From assembly GCA_039602395.1 (NCBI GenBank), contig JBCNJP010000013.1, forward strand, positions 23,201,254 through 23,265,253: a stretch of DNA of 64,000 nt, given 5' to 3'. This document shows, piece by piece, positions 9,851 to 22,600 of the stretch (position 1 is the stretch's first letter; every line of letters begins with the position of its first letter). The position numbers were made by a program, and so were the translations under genes. Below the pieces are notes generated by a model that did no database searches, was not told the origin of the DNA, and worked only from the letters and a program-made list of their open reading frames with translations. The stretch is from Deinandra increscens subsp. villosa. Its lineage: Eukaryota > Streptophyta > Magnoliopsida > Asterales > Asteraceae.

Positions 9851-10605
9851 TGTTAGAACACAATGTAATTGTAACACAAAACAGTTAAGTATTAGTAGAA
9901 AAGATAAGATACATCCTTAAAAGAGAAAGGATACGAAAGTCTGTATGAATTACAGATTTCCGCATGATTTCTGTATGCATACAGAACTACTCCAGAAATT
10001 TCGAAGTAGTTCTGTATAAACTAAATTCTACAGAAATCCTCATTTTCGTAGAAGGCTTCTAATGAGAAGCATCTGTAGTCTTCAAAGAAGAGTTCTGGAG
10101 GAGTTCTGGACTATCAGAAGATAAAGAATACAAGAAGAACAAATTCTACCTTTGTGTGAAGAACAAGCAAAATGAATGCCAACATGGCATTAATCACGAA
10201 GACAGTAGAAGACAGTTGAAATAGAGATAAATTGAATATCTTCAATTTATCTCTATATACTCTGACACATTCCGACATCAACCGTCAACAACCACCTTAT
10301 CCAAATACAACTTGCTATATTTTCCTATAAATAGCAAGCCGACTTCACCAAACAAGGTAAGACATCAAGCATACAACTCAATATCTTCTCAAAGTAATTA
10401 CAACATCACTCCCATAGAAAAGTTATTTCTGTTGATACAAAGTTATACTATAAACTCGTGTAAACCATTATTTACATTTGAGATATACAGAATAACCCTT
10501 TTATGAATTGTTGTCTTCCAATTTGATTTACTTTCCGCAATTTGTTTATCTTGTTTAAATCAAATTGTGACAACATTGTTAAAGAGCCCTTCACGGGACC
10601 CAACA
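9851..10605 (+). repeat. E2 5' LTR
   Basis: Starts TGTTAGAACACAATG and ends CCCAACA, just before the primer binding site. Its partner is 47052-47807, whose sequence it follows throughout with scattered substitutions. Contains ATTTTCCTATAAATAGC-type promoter sequence near 10320. Confidence 0.93.
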
Positions 10606-10607
10606 AT

Positions 10608-10619
10608 TGGTATCAGAGC
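10608..10619 (+). other. E2 primer binding site
   Basis: TGGTATCAGAGC, two bases downstream of the 5' LTR. This is the standard copia site complementary to initiator tRNA-Met. Confidence 0.92.
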
Positions 10620-10658
10620 TGATTGAATAATTAATATTCAAAGATCCTGCTCTTTAAA

Positions 10659-10822
10659 ATGTCATCAAGTCAAAATAATGGGAAATCTCTCGGCTCACTA
10701 GCTAACTCCCTATGCTTGCTAGGGAGGAACATCCACGGTGGAAATCAAGAATTACCAATCTTCTGAAAGAAGTTGATGATTCCCTGATGGATTGCACAGC
10801 CCAGAGATCCCATCATTCTTAA
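10659..10822 (+). pseudogene. E2 gag remnant
   Basis: ATG 10659 gives MSSSQNNGKSLGSLANS and then a frame break. After re-framing, the SIRE-type gag start continues (PMLAREEHPRWKSRITNLLK, then EVDDSLMDC). Only about 50 codons of gag are left, and the rest, including the zinc knuckle, is missing before the protease. It therefore cannot make a capsid protein. Confidence 0.7.
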
Positions 10823-13753
10823 ATGAAATTTTCTAAAATCAAAAGGCACAAAAAGGAAACTCTTAAACCTCTTTTATGCCTCATTACAGAAGAAATTCTA
10901 CACAACAATCAAAAGGTTCAAACTAAATGTCAAGAGCATCACATACAACAAATCTGGTATTGTGATTCTGGATGCTCTACCCACATGATTGTGGAAATAA
11001 AACTGTTAAACAATTATGTGAAGAGAAAAGGAAGATCCATAACTTTTGATGATGGTATAAAATACAAAACCATTGGGTATGAAACCATTACCAATGCTGA
11101 AGTCACAATTGAAAATGTGTCACATGTCCAAGGTCTAAAATTCAACTTATTAAGTTGTGGACAATTATGTGATATAGGCTTCAAACTTACTCTTTACTCC
11201 AACAAGTGTGAACTTGTTGGACTAAGCGACAGAAAAATTTATCTAACTGGAAGTAAAAATAAATCAGAGTCTCTACTTTATAAATTTCAACAATCTGATT
11301 TTAAATGAGTCTTTCTGTCTTGTTTCAAAGTCCTCTAACAAAGAATATGAGCTATGGCACAAAAGACTATCTCATCTAAACCATATAACAATTGCTGAAC
11401 TAGCAAATAAAAGGATGGTAAAAGGTCTTCCTACCATACCCTCCAAATTCGAGAAAATCTGTGAAGCTTGTCAAATGGGAAAAATGAAAAAAAATTCTCA
11501 CAAAAGTCTTTAAGAAACATCTGGAAACCAACCACTTGAGTTAACTCACATGGATCTCTGTGGACCCATAAGCACAAGAGCCTTGGTGGAAAGAAGTACA
11601 TCCTAGTTATGGTGGATGACTTCTCCAGATACACATGGGTCGAATTCTTGAAATCAAAAAATGAAACAACATATCTTATTATTAACTTTATAATAAGAAT
11701 ACAAAAACTAATGCACTTAAAAGTAAGAAGAATAAGATCTGACAATGGAACCGAATTCAAAAGCTCAAAACTAGACACATATCTAGTCAGCAAAGGCATC
11801 TCTCATGAGTTCTCGACACCAATGACCCCACAAGAAAATGGGGTAGTAGAAAGGAGAAACAAAACTTTAGTAGAAGCCGCAAGATCCATGCTTTCCTCCG
11901 CAAATCTTCCAATCTACTTCTGGGCTGAAGCTATTGAAACAACATGCTTCACTCAAAATAGATCAATCATCAACAAAAGGATAAATCAAACTCCTTACTG
12001 AGCAATCAATAAGAAAAATCTAAACTTAAAATTTCTTCATGTCTTTGGATGTAAGTGCTATATACTAAACGATCAAGACTACCTCGGAAAATTCGACAAG
12101 AAGGCCGATAAAGGAATCTTCATTGGATATTCACTCAAGTCAAAAGCATATAGAGTTTTTGTTCTAAAAACTCAAGTGGTAAGAGAAAGTATAAATGTGT
12201 CATTTAGTGATGATAAAATGGCTATGCATGTTAGTACCACATCTCTTTCTGTTCGAAAGCATACAAAGTTTTTGTTCTAAAAACTCAAGAGGTAAGAAAA
12301 AGAAGCATCTTACAAATTTTTTGAAGAAAACTCTGATGAGGAAAATAACTTTCATGTATTTTCTTCTCTTTCAAAAAACTTTATCACAAAAGATCACTGC
12401 AAAGATAGCAAAGAGGTTGTTAACCAAAATGAAATTTCTCACTCAAAAGACAAATATAATGAAATCCCTGACTCTCACCCCCTGATTGGAAAAAGTGAAA
12501 CTATAGAAACATTACAGAAGTCTACTCCGAAGCTCCTAAATGATTCTGTAAATGAGATCTTGCACTCAGCTGACTGTCCATCAGTTGAGGGGGGAGTGTC
12601 AAGACACTGACACAACCGACCTAATGCTTGGGAGTGAAGAATTAGCCCCTCTTCCTCCAGCAACAAAATTGACAAAAGATCATCCCATAAATTTAATCAT
12701 TGGTGATCAAAACAAAAATGTCTAAACCAGATCAGCCTCAGCCAATCAGTGTCTCTATGTTGGATTCCTCAGTATAATAGAACCAAAAAATTATGAAGAA
12801 GCCCTTCAGGATCCCCACTGGATCCTAGCCATGCAACAAGAACTAGGACAAATTGAAAGAAATAATGTGTGGAATTTAGTTCCAAGACCTAACAACAAAT
12901 CTTTTATAGGAACTAAATGGGTTTTTTGAAATAAAACTGACGAAGAAGGTACCATAATTAGAAACAAAGCTAGGATTGTAGCAAAAGGATAATGTCAACA
13001 AGAGGGATTAGACTATGATGAAACCTTTGCCCCAGTCGCAAGACTTGAGGCTGTCAGGATATTTCTGGCCTTTGCAGCCTTCAAAGGTTTCAAAGTCTAT
13101 CAAATGGATGTTCAATGTGCCTTCTTAAATGGAAAAATTGATCAAGAAGTTTACATTGAACAACAACTAGGATTTTGAAAATGAAAAATTTCCAAATCAC
13201 GTTTGTAAACTCAAAAGAGCCCTATACGGTCTAAAACAAGCAGCTAGAGCATGATATGACACCTTCTCTGAGTTTCTTTTGTCTGCCAACTTTAAGAAGG
13301 GGTCCATTGACACTACATTATTTTCAAAGGAAAGAAAATGCCATCTCTAGGCTGAACAAATCTATGTAGATGATGTCATCTTTGGATCCACATGTCCATC
13401 ATTTTGTAAAGAATTTCAGGAACTGTTGACAACAAACTTTGAAATGAGCATGATGGGAGAACTAAACTATTTTTTGGAAATCCAAATTAAACAAACTCCA
13501 GAAGGAATTTTATAAATCAAGCAAAATACATCAAAAATCTCCTCCTTAAGTACTCTCTCTCAAACTGATCCTCATCTATTCAAAACACCAATGACCACAA
13601 ACGTGAAAATTGATGCTGACAAAGATGGTAAAAATGTTGATGAGCACACATACAGAGGAATGATAGAATCACTTCTGTATCTCACAGCAAGTAGGCCTAA
13701 CATCATGTTCTCCACATGTTTCCTTGTCAGATATCAATGTAAACCCAAGGAGT
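10823..13753 (+). pseudogene. E2 pol, first part (PR, INT, RT)
   Basis: Protease motif IWYCDSGCSTHM (about 10953-10990), the pre-integrase segment ELWHKRLSHLNHI (about 11350-11390) with CxxC, then the integrase core: HMDLCGP, VDDFSRYTWVEF (about 11612), RSDNGTEF, PQENGVVERRNKT. The RT runs about 12780-13750: GTKWVF, ARIVAKG, QMDVQCAFLNG, YVDDVIFGS (about 13364-13390), MMGELNYFL. It carries many stops and shifts, for example a stop at 11999-12001 after INQTPY, an in-frame TGA after GTKWVF, and TAA after VAKG. The copia order (integrase before RT) is clear. It is cut by E3 at 13753, shortly after SRP...YQCKPKE, and resumes at 25985. Confidence 0.9.
13749..13753. repeat. Target duplication of E3 (left copy)
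   Basis: GGAGT, repeated exactly at 25980-25984. It proves that E3 inserted into E2 pol and lets the two pol halves be aligned. Confidence 0.93.
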
Positions 13754-14444
13754 TGTAGGGATATGATCATGTAATAGTAAGCGTATGTCCGGAAATTATT
13801 TAAGCCTACGGGGTCACACGTCTCGACACCAAATGTATTAATATTAATTAATAGTTAATTAATATTTATCACGAATTATTAAAGAGGAATTAATTAAAAA
13901 CTAATAGTTAATTGTTAACGGGCCATTAGTTATTAATTAAAGAGAAGGGAATTGGACTAGATTAATTAAGGAACAAGTTGGTGGAGGCCCAAAGGCCTTG
14001 TACGAATTCTAGAAATTCGCAAGCCTCATAGGGCTTATTGTGTTGCCCTAATCTTGTTCCCTAAGTTATCTAAACCCTATAAATAGAACCCCTTGGTTAA
14101 GGGTTTGGGTGACGATTCAATCCAAGTGATTAGAGAAATCCAAAACCCTAATTCTCTCCTCCTCCTCTCCTCTTCTAAATTTCGGCTAGGGTTTCTAATT
14201 CCCTTGAGTTCGAAATTGTGGTTTGACCAAAACTTGAAGAAGAAGGTTCGTGATCAAGTGCTAGCACATAACATTGGTGTGTCGTGTGTGCGATCGTAGA
14301 GGGATTTGCATTGAATCCTCCAAGAGATCAAGTCAATCCGAGCTCATAAGGTAAGCATGTTCTATCCGGTTAGTTAGGTTAAATCATAGGATCGATCCGC
14401 TGCGTACTCGTGAATAATCTGATAAATAGTTATATAAACCAACA
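13754..14444 (+). repeat. E3 5' LTR
   Basis: TGTAGGGATATGATC...ACCAACA. Contains CCCTATAAATAGAACC (about 14078), a clear TATA box, followed by the transcript start region. The 68-codon open frame at 14093-14299 occurs in both LTRs and is a feature of the LTR, not a gene. Confidence 0.95.
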
Positions 14445-14445
14445 G

Positions 14446-14459
14446 TGGTATCACGAGCC
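14446..14459 (+). other. E3 primer binding site
   Basis: TGGTATCACGAGCC, one base after the 5' LTR. It is a variant of the tRNA-Met site with an inserted C. Confidence 0.85.
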
Positions 14460-15864
14460 ACCTATGAAATTAATTAATTACCGGGTATAAAAACTTGGAA
14501 GGGGGGTAACCCTAATTTAGAATTAGGGATATGTTTCCCCATAAACATTCTAGCTTTTGATCCATTAGAAATCCGGTTTTTACAATTAGAAAATCGTTTT
14601 GCGAATTGGTAAAAACATTAAATTAGGAAACCCTAATTTTCGAAAACTATAAACCCAGATTTTCGAAAATCTTAAACCCTAATTTCAAAAAAATTGGAAA
14701 CCCTAATTTGGCCCAAATCGAAAACCCTAGTTTTCAGCCCAAATTGAAAACCCTAATTGGATCAAAACCTCTAGCCGAATCGGGAAACCCTAATTTGGAT
14801 CAAAATTAGTTTCTTGAAAGATCCAAAATATTAATCCAAGTTTTTTATGTGTTATTAGATAACTAGAAACCAACATGTTGTACCTTTTATTTTTAATGAG
14901 TTAAAAAGAAGTAAAAACCATGAAGTTTCATGCAAAACGATCATGGTTATTACTTAAAACGAGATAATTAAAAAATTAAAGTTATGTAAGATAATTAGAA
15001 ACCCTAAGATTATGTGGTGTTATGCGATAATTAAGACATAATAAAAATGTTTTAAATCGCAAATTGTTTTATGAAAATTGAAATTTGCTTACTAACTATC
15101 GAAATATAATTTGTTTATAAAATAAAATTTGTGTCCTACAAGTTCAAAAGAAACACCGGCTCACCCATTCGAACATACTCTAAGGGAGGTATAAGTCGGG
15201 TCGCTCTGCTTCCCTAAAGGGGTAGGTTTTTAATTGCAATGTGCAAACCTCACCCCTACGCTTCTTTGTGTGTTGCGAATGGAGCTACCGAGCTCTTTTG
15301 ACTTGGAAGACAAACTAAGCATTTTATAAACACATTATGTGGTGAAGATGTGCATGAATCTTCACACATAACTTTTTGATCACATCAAATTGTTTTGACC
15401 CAATCAAACTTAAGTCTTTACCACCCAACTCGTAAAGGACACTTGTGGGTGTTACTCTACTCATTGGTACACAATGGTAGATTAGCATCTGCAAGACAAA
15501 TTCCCACTCATTGGTACACAATGGTGGACAATTTGTGCGTTCTTGGTTGGACGACTTAAAGCAAGCTAGTCGGTGAGACCCTTAGCCCGTGGCAAAAGAT
15601 GGGATGAAACATGACTACAAATCACTTGGTGCAAGTTGTAGGTCCCATAAAATCTAGGAATTGTATTTGGAATACAATTATTGATCGTCACTTACCTTTT
15701 GAATGCATCATTTCTAGCAGATCAACTGATGAAATGAGGGCATGTCATTAGGATCCTAGCCTTAATAAGCTTAATTGTTTAAAGTTATTTAAACATTAGG
15801 TAATTAAATTATTAAGGACTTAATTATCGAAAATACTGATTTTTGAACTTAATCTGTTTTGTAG
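14460..15864 (+). other. E3 untranslated leader
   Basis: About 1.4 kb between the primer site and the gag ATG. The repeated phrase AAACCCTAATTT occurs from 14625 to 14800. No coding sequence is recognised; a minus-strand open frame at 15324-15521 has no domain. Confidence 0.7.
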
Positions 15865-18147
15865 ATGGCAACAAACCCTCCTCAAAACAATGTTGGTCAT
15901 GCTTTTCGTCAAATGTTTGAAAGAGAAAAGCTGAATGGATCTAACTTCAATGACTGGTACTGTCAACTGAGGATTATCCTTAGAGTTGAACGTAGGACCG
16001 ATGTCCTTGAGAACCATTGGCCGACCGAGCCAGCTGCTAATGCTTCTGATCAAGAGAAAGCGTTCTACAATGCAGAGTATAGCAGATACGATGAGGTTGC
16101 TTGCATGATGATCTCGAGTATGACTCCCGATCTTCAGAAGCAATACGAATTTCATACACCTTGTGATATGATCAAAGAGCTAAAGAAGATGTATGAAAAA
16201 AAAGCTGGTGTTGAATTGTTCGACCTAGTTGTGGAACTCCACGACTTGAAGCTTGAAACTGGTAAATCGGTCAGTAGTCATGTGCTCAAGATGAAGAGCT
16301 ACTTTGACAAATTGGAATCGCTCAATTATGATCAGGCTGTGGCAGTTGGCATGATCCTCAAATCTCTTACGAAGGATTTTGAGGGTTTTGTGCGCAACTA
16401 CAACATGCATAGTATGACTAAGACTATACCTGAGCTTCATGCTATGCTTGTCGAGTATGAAAAAATGATTCCTAAGAAGGCCACTGAAACACCCCAAGTT
16501 CTTATGATCAAGGGGGGAAATATCCAAAAGGCTAAACGACCGCAAAAGGCGAAGGGCAAGAATGATGGTAAAGGAAAAGGCAAAGCAGTTACGCTTGTGC
16601 CTAAAACCAAGCAAACCCCTCCGGCCGCAAAAGAGCATCCGGCTAAAGACCAGATCTGTCACCATTGTGGTGAAGTTGGACACTGGAAGAGGAACAGTCC
16701 TACCTATCTAGCTGAGTTGATGAAGAAGAGAAAGAATACTAGCGGGGCTAGTACTTCAGGTATCTTCACAATTGAATTATTTTCCTTTTCTAAGTGTGAT
16801 TCATGGGTGTATGACACCGGCTATGGAACTCATATATGTAATACGTTGCAGGGTCTTAGAAACAGGAGGAAACTGAAGCCTGGAGCTTTGCAGCTGTTCG
16901 TGGGAAATGGTTTGCCAACAGCTGTGGAAGCTATAGGAGAATTTCATTTAGTTCTCCCTTCTGGGTTAATTATTGTTTTAGACAATTGTCATTATGCACC
17001 TTCTATTACTAGAGGTGTTATTTCAGTTTCATTGTTGAAAAACCAAGGATATATTAACGTTTTTAATAATATCAGTATTTCAGTTTCTAAGAATAATGTT
17101 CATTATTTTGATGCGATCCCTTGTAATGGCATTTATGAAATTGATATGCGTGGTTGCAACAATAATAATTCATTGTATCATGTTGGCAAACGAGCCAAAA
17201 CTAATTTGGACTCTACCTATCTATGGCACTGTCGTCTTGCCCATGTTGGCAAAAACCGCATTGAAAGACTTCAACGTGAAGGGATCTTAAAATCAAATGA
17301 TGAATCATTTGACAAATGCGTTTCCTGTATATCAGGAAAGATGACTAGAAAACCCTTTCCGAACAAGCCGCAAAGGGCAAAAGAGCTACTTGGACTCATC
17401 CATACCGATGTATGTGGCCCATTTAGACATATGTCAAGACAAGGTGCTAGCTACTTCGTGACTTTCACGGATGATTTCAGTCGTTATGGTTATGTTTACT
17501 TGCTTAAACATAAACATGGGGTATTTGAAACATTCAAAGAGTTTAAGAACGAAGTTGAAAATCAACTCGGTAAGACCATCAAGATCCTTCGATCGGATCG
17601 TGGTGGTGAATACTTAAGCCAAGAGTTTAAGGATTATCTAAAAGCGTGTGGAATTGTCCAACAACTTACTCCTCCTTATACACCTCAGCATAATGGAGTA
17701 TTTGAGAGGAGGAATCGTACCTTACTAGAGATGGTGAGGTCGATGATGAACCTTACAACTCTCCCATTATCATTTTGGGATTTTGCTCTAGAAACCGCTG
17801 TACGCGTTCTAAATATGGTTCCAACCAAGAAGGTCGAAAAGACACCATATCAATTATGGCATGGAGAAGTCCCTGTGTTGTCTTACTTACGAGTCTGGGG
17901 ATGTGAGGCACTTGTGAAGCGCGATACGCCTAACAAATTACAACCCAGGACGACTAAGTGCATATTCGTAGGATACCCAAAGGAAACAATGGGTTACTAT
18001 TTCTATAATCCTTCCGAAAACACTGTTCGTGTTGCTCGATACGCTGAATTCTTTGAGAAGAATTTTATAGCTCAAGAGAACAGTGGGAGAATTGTAGAAC
18101 TATTGGAAGATGTTTCACCTTCTGAAATAACTAGCAATCATCAACTT

Positions 18148-18162
18148 GGGGGGGGGGGGGGG
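18148..18162 (+). repeat. 15-G homopolymer in E3 pol
   Basis: Fifteen consecutive G where a short Gly-coding run would be expected between integrase and RT. It puts the downstream pol in another frame. It is either polymerase slippage in an active element or a sequencing/assembly error. Confidence 0.85.
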
Positions 18163-19328
18163 AACTGTTCAAAGTGATGAACCACAAGTCGATGATGATG
18201 ATGCGATTCCACTTCGTAGATCCGAAAGGGTCATACGTCAACCGGATAGATAGATTGGTCTAGTCGAATCTGAGGAAAACGTAGCAGGAGATCTCGATGA
18301 GCCTCCGAATTTCAAAGCTGCATTATCAGATCCAGACTCTGACAAATGGCTTGAAGCTGCGAATGTGGAAATGAAATCCATGCAAGATAACCACGTTTGG
18401 ACCTTGGTTGATCTTCCTCCTAACGCAAGAACCGTTGGAAGTAAATGGCTCTTCAAGAAGAAGACCGACATGGATGGAAATGTACACACCTATAAAGCTC
18501 GTCTCGTGGCGAAAGGATATACTCAACGTTTTGGCGTTGATTATGATGAGACCTTTTCACCAGTTGCTGACATTAGAGCTATTAGGATTCTCTTAGCCAT
18601 AGCAGCATACTATGACTTTGAGATATGGCAAATGGATGTTAAGACTGCCTTCTTAAATGGTTACTTGGACGAAGAAGTCTATATGGATCAACCCGAGGGG
18701 TTTGTGGATCCAAAACATCCCAACAAAGTATGCAAGCTTCAAAGGTCCATTTATGGACTAAAGCAAGCATCGAGAAGTTGGAATAAACGGTTTGATGAAG
18801 AAATCAAAAAGTTTGGTTTCGTTCAAAATCCCGATGAGCCATGTGTATATCGCAAAGCTAGTGGGAGCAATGTTACTTTCCTGGTCTTGTATGTGGATGA
18901 CATATTGATCATAGGAAAACACATTCCAATGTTGCAAGATGTCAAAAACCATCTTGGAAAGTGTTTTGCCATGAAAGACTTGGGAGAAGCAGCATTCATT
19001 CTTGGAATCAAGATCTATAGAGATAGAACTAAGCGGTTGATTGGACTAAGTCAAAGTGCTTATATTGATAAGATCTTGAAGCGATTCAAGATGGAGAATT
19101 CCAAGCGTGGTATAGTACCTATGCAGGAAGGACTTGGTCTATCGGTCAAACAAGGTGCTTCTACACCTGATGAGGTGAAGCGTATGCAAAGAGTTCCTTA
19201 TGCTTCGGCTGTAGGCTCTATAATGTATGCGGTGAGATGCACTAGACCTGATATAGCATTTGCGCAAAATATCGTTAGCCGATTTCAACAGAATCCAGGT
19301 GAAAGTCACTGGACTGCTGTTAAGACCA

Positions 19329-19626
19329 TTCTCAAGTACCTACGGGCTACTAGAGATTTGTTTTTGGTGTATGGGGGAAATCCAGATCAAGAGCTCAAAG
19401 TGACCGGATACTGTGATGCTGGATTTCAGACTGATAGAGATGACACGAAGTCTTAGTCTGGGTACGTCTTCGTTCTAAATGGAGGCGCTGTGGATTGGAA
19501 GAGCAAGAAGCAAACCATAGTTGCTATGTCTACAACAGAGTCTGAGTACATTGCTGCGTCGGAGGCTGCAATGGAGGCTGTCTGGATAAGGAAGTTTATT
19601 AGTGGGCTTGACATTGTCCCCGCAAG
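19329..19626 (+). repeat. 298-bp direct repeat of E3 pol, left copy
   Basis: Starts TTCTCAAGTACCTACGGG and ends CCCCGCAAG. It recurs at 23907-24204 with 8 base differences. It encodes the end of RT and the first part of RNase H. The left copy has the TAG stop; the right copy has CAG (Gln). Confidence 0.95.
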
Positions 19627-22600
19627 TGTGACACCTCGTCCGAAAACCTATGTCAAACCTCTGTACTTTGACTTTTAATTAAGTTTTAATGTGCATTAAC
19701 CGATCTGATTACTGTTTAAACTGTTAATTACTGTGCCTGACTGATAACTGATGACGTAAATCTAATGCCGCGTTTGTACTTGAAGCGTATACCCGTAACT
19801 TTCATAAAGATTCCATGGATTAATTATGGAATTTAAATAACAAGAAAATAAATATAAAATGTATTTTTATATTTTATCCGGAACTGGTGTCGTACACTTG
19901 TATAACCGACACGACAAACTGATAAGCGATCGTATGTTAAAAACTATTCGGTTTTAAACAATCTGGACGGTCGAGCTTAAAACTGTTGCGAACTGACAAA
20001 ACTGAAAACGTAAACCGTAACACGTGTGAAAAACTGAAAACTATACCTGATTTCTGAAAAACTCATGTAACCGACTCGAACAATTGTTTTTACAAAATAA
20101 GAACATCACAGACTGAAATCGTTGTCAAGACTTAAGCCAAACTCCAACCGATCACCCAATTGGGCCCGACATGGCCCAATAGGCCCAATGAGCCAAAAAC
20201 AATAAAACCGGGCCCTAAACCTTGACCCAATACTCAAACGTAGTAATCCGAATGATCGTGGCGACCCGTAACCTCAACTGATGCATACCGGACCCAGACC
20301 TCGAACCGGTGCCCCGTTTGGGCCCGTGCGGCCCATAACCGACGGAACGACCCGTTTACATTTTCTTTTAAATGTTCTGGTCCAAAGTCCAATGGGTTCA
20401 TTTTAAATAATATTGGCCCATGAAACTTGCATAAATTCTTATAAAACTTGTTACTACTTATTATTTTATAAACAGTTGTCATGAACTTGTATACTCTTTA
20501 TACATTTATTATTTATAAAAGTTATGATTTTCACCTTTGTCATTCTTTATATATTTTATAAATCTTTACACTATACAAGCTATTTTATAGAAACATGGCA
20601 ATACTTTATAAAATAAAGTCACCTACATTTGTTGTTTTTATAAAAGAGTTAGGAGAAAGTTATTAATAAAAAAAGTGGTGATGTGAGTCATCAAGACTTG
20701 TCCCCCCTAGACACCACACCCTCTACCTACCATCTTCTCATTTCTCCCTCTCTTTTCTTTTTCTTTTGTCGTGAACCATCCCCCCAAGAGCAAACAAATT
20801 CCTTCCTCCCCTTTCTCCTTTCTTTTTCCGGCCAACAACCCTCTCACCACCGCCGCAGGTGGCTGCCACCACCACCATCCACCACAGCCACCTATTTCCT
20901 CCTTCCTTTCTCTGCTGGGAACAACCACAGTCGCCACCTTTCTCCTCCCCTTCTCTTTTTTTTTTCCGGTGAAACAGCCCCAGCCCCACCGCCGCTGGGT
21001 GCTGCCGCTAACAACCGTCGCAGCCACCACCACAGCTAACTGCTGTCGCTGCTAGGCTGCTGCCGCTGCTGGGCTGTTGCCGCTGCTGTCCACCTGCCGT
21101 GAACCATCGAGCCGCCACCCATCTCATCCTCTTCTAGACAGCAACAACCACGCACCACCACTGCTATCCATCACAGCCCACCACCACCAGCATCGAGACT
21201 CCTGCTACTGCTGCTCCCGCCACCCTCAGCCGCCATCATGCTACTGCCGGAAACCTGCGTGAGCCGCCACCGTGAACCGCCGATAACCACCGAACAACCC
21301 GTCACCTTCCTTCTTTTTCCTCTCGTTTCGATCTCGCATTGTGAGTCGTTTTTAATCCTTTCGTTTACGTTTTTAATACGTTATTAAACGTCCCAAACGA
21401 TTCCCGAGTCTTGACAATCGAACCGTAAAACCCGAGCTTTCCTAATGACCAAAAATACTTAAACCAATTTCTTTCATTTTTTTTTCTTTTAAAAACCTTA
21501 AGATGTTAAGGTTTGAAAAGGTGAGATTTATGTGGTTATTTGATGATTTAAAACTATGGAAGTTAAGTTGTGTAACTTATTAATTAACTATGATAATCTT
21601 AAATTTGGTTAATGGATGTTGCATGTTTAGACATTGTTAATATCATGTGTTGATATATCATAATTTATTAGAATTGTTAATTGCGATTTTAGTAGTTAAT
21701 CATCATAGTTACCGATTAATATATGCTAATGACGATTAACATGAACAAATGACGTTTAGTGACATACATGGAACTAATATGGACGTTAGACGTGTTCACT
21801 AAATCTTTGAACATAAAGTCATGGATTAAAATCATTTAAACGAACTTATTATGGTTAAATATCGATTTAGTAATTTATAAAATTACTTGGATAAATTAAA
21901 CCATAAAATCTCACCATAGGAATTTATATATAAAATGGTCACATTTTATAAAAAATATAATTTCTAATAAAACAAGACTTAAAATGCTTGTTTTGGATTT
22001 TATAGGAAAACAAAATGGATAAAAATATATACAAATATATTTTTATATCAAAAATGATAAAAGAGCATATTTATGTCACTTGACATAAAAAGTATAAATC
22101 TTGGATTTTATACAAAAAGTGGAAAATGTTTTATGTTGAGAATATTCTATAAAGAGTCTTTAATTGAAAACCCTAACTTTATTTAATAAATAAAGTTATT
22201 TAAAAATGGTTTTAGAAAAATAAAATCAAAAGACTTATAGAAATTATGAAAAACATATTTTAAACATTTTTGATTATTTTAAATAAATTAAAATAATCAA
22301 AACGTTTTAACTGGACCAAATGTTTATTTTTAAACATTTTGACTTGAAACGAAATCTTTAAACGATTTAAACGTTTTACGACGTAACAAATCGTAAATAA
22401 TTATTTTCAACGAATAATTATCCTTATGAATTTTTGAAACCCTAATTTGAGTTTAAATCATTTTGGTTTGTAAATATAATTATTTTAATGATAATTATAT
22501 TTATATTAACTCAAAACCCTAATTTTCATAACATGAGTTTAAATATTAAAATAACTTTTAATATTTACCTACTTATGTTAAATCATTTAACTTGTAATAA

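Larger units (their letters stand above)
15865..19626 (+). pseudogene. E3 gag-pol, first part
   Basis: ATG 15865 opens a 770-codon frame. Gag (about residues 1-290) starts MATNPPQNNVGHAFRQMFER, has a UBN2-like capsid region, and a zinc knuckle CHHCGEVGHWKRNS whose last Cys is Ser. The protease motif reads DTGYGTHIC where DTGCGTHIC is usual; the active-site DTG is kept. Integrase: WHCRLAH, CVSC, then the DDE core HTDVCGP, RSDRGGEY, PQHNGVFERRNR. A run of 15 G (18148-18162) breaks the frame. After it, the linker RRSERVIRQPDR is followed by TAG, then RT: WLFKKK, ARLVAKGYTQ, QMDVKTAFLNG, YGLKQASRSWN, LYVDDILI. A TAG (19454-19456) replaces Gln in the RNase H motif KSQSGYVF. RNase H runs on to ESEYIAASEAAMEAVWIR and is cut at 19626. 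Confidence 0.93.

Noticed and set aside
11431..11799. 122-codon minus-strand frame
   Set aside because: Antisense shadow of the E2 integrase.
14093..14299. 68-codon frame, also at 25628-25834
   Set aside because: It lies inside the E3 LTR and is present twice for that reason. It has no domain.
16225..16683. 152-codon minus-strand frame
   Set aside because: Antisense shadow of E3 gag.
20683..21262. Several overlapping 60-118 codon frames on both strands
   Set aside because: They come from CCACC/GGTGG-rich composition in a long LTR. No start context, domain or splice structure supports any of them.
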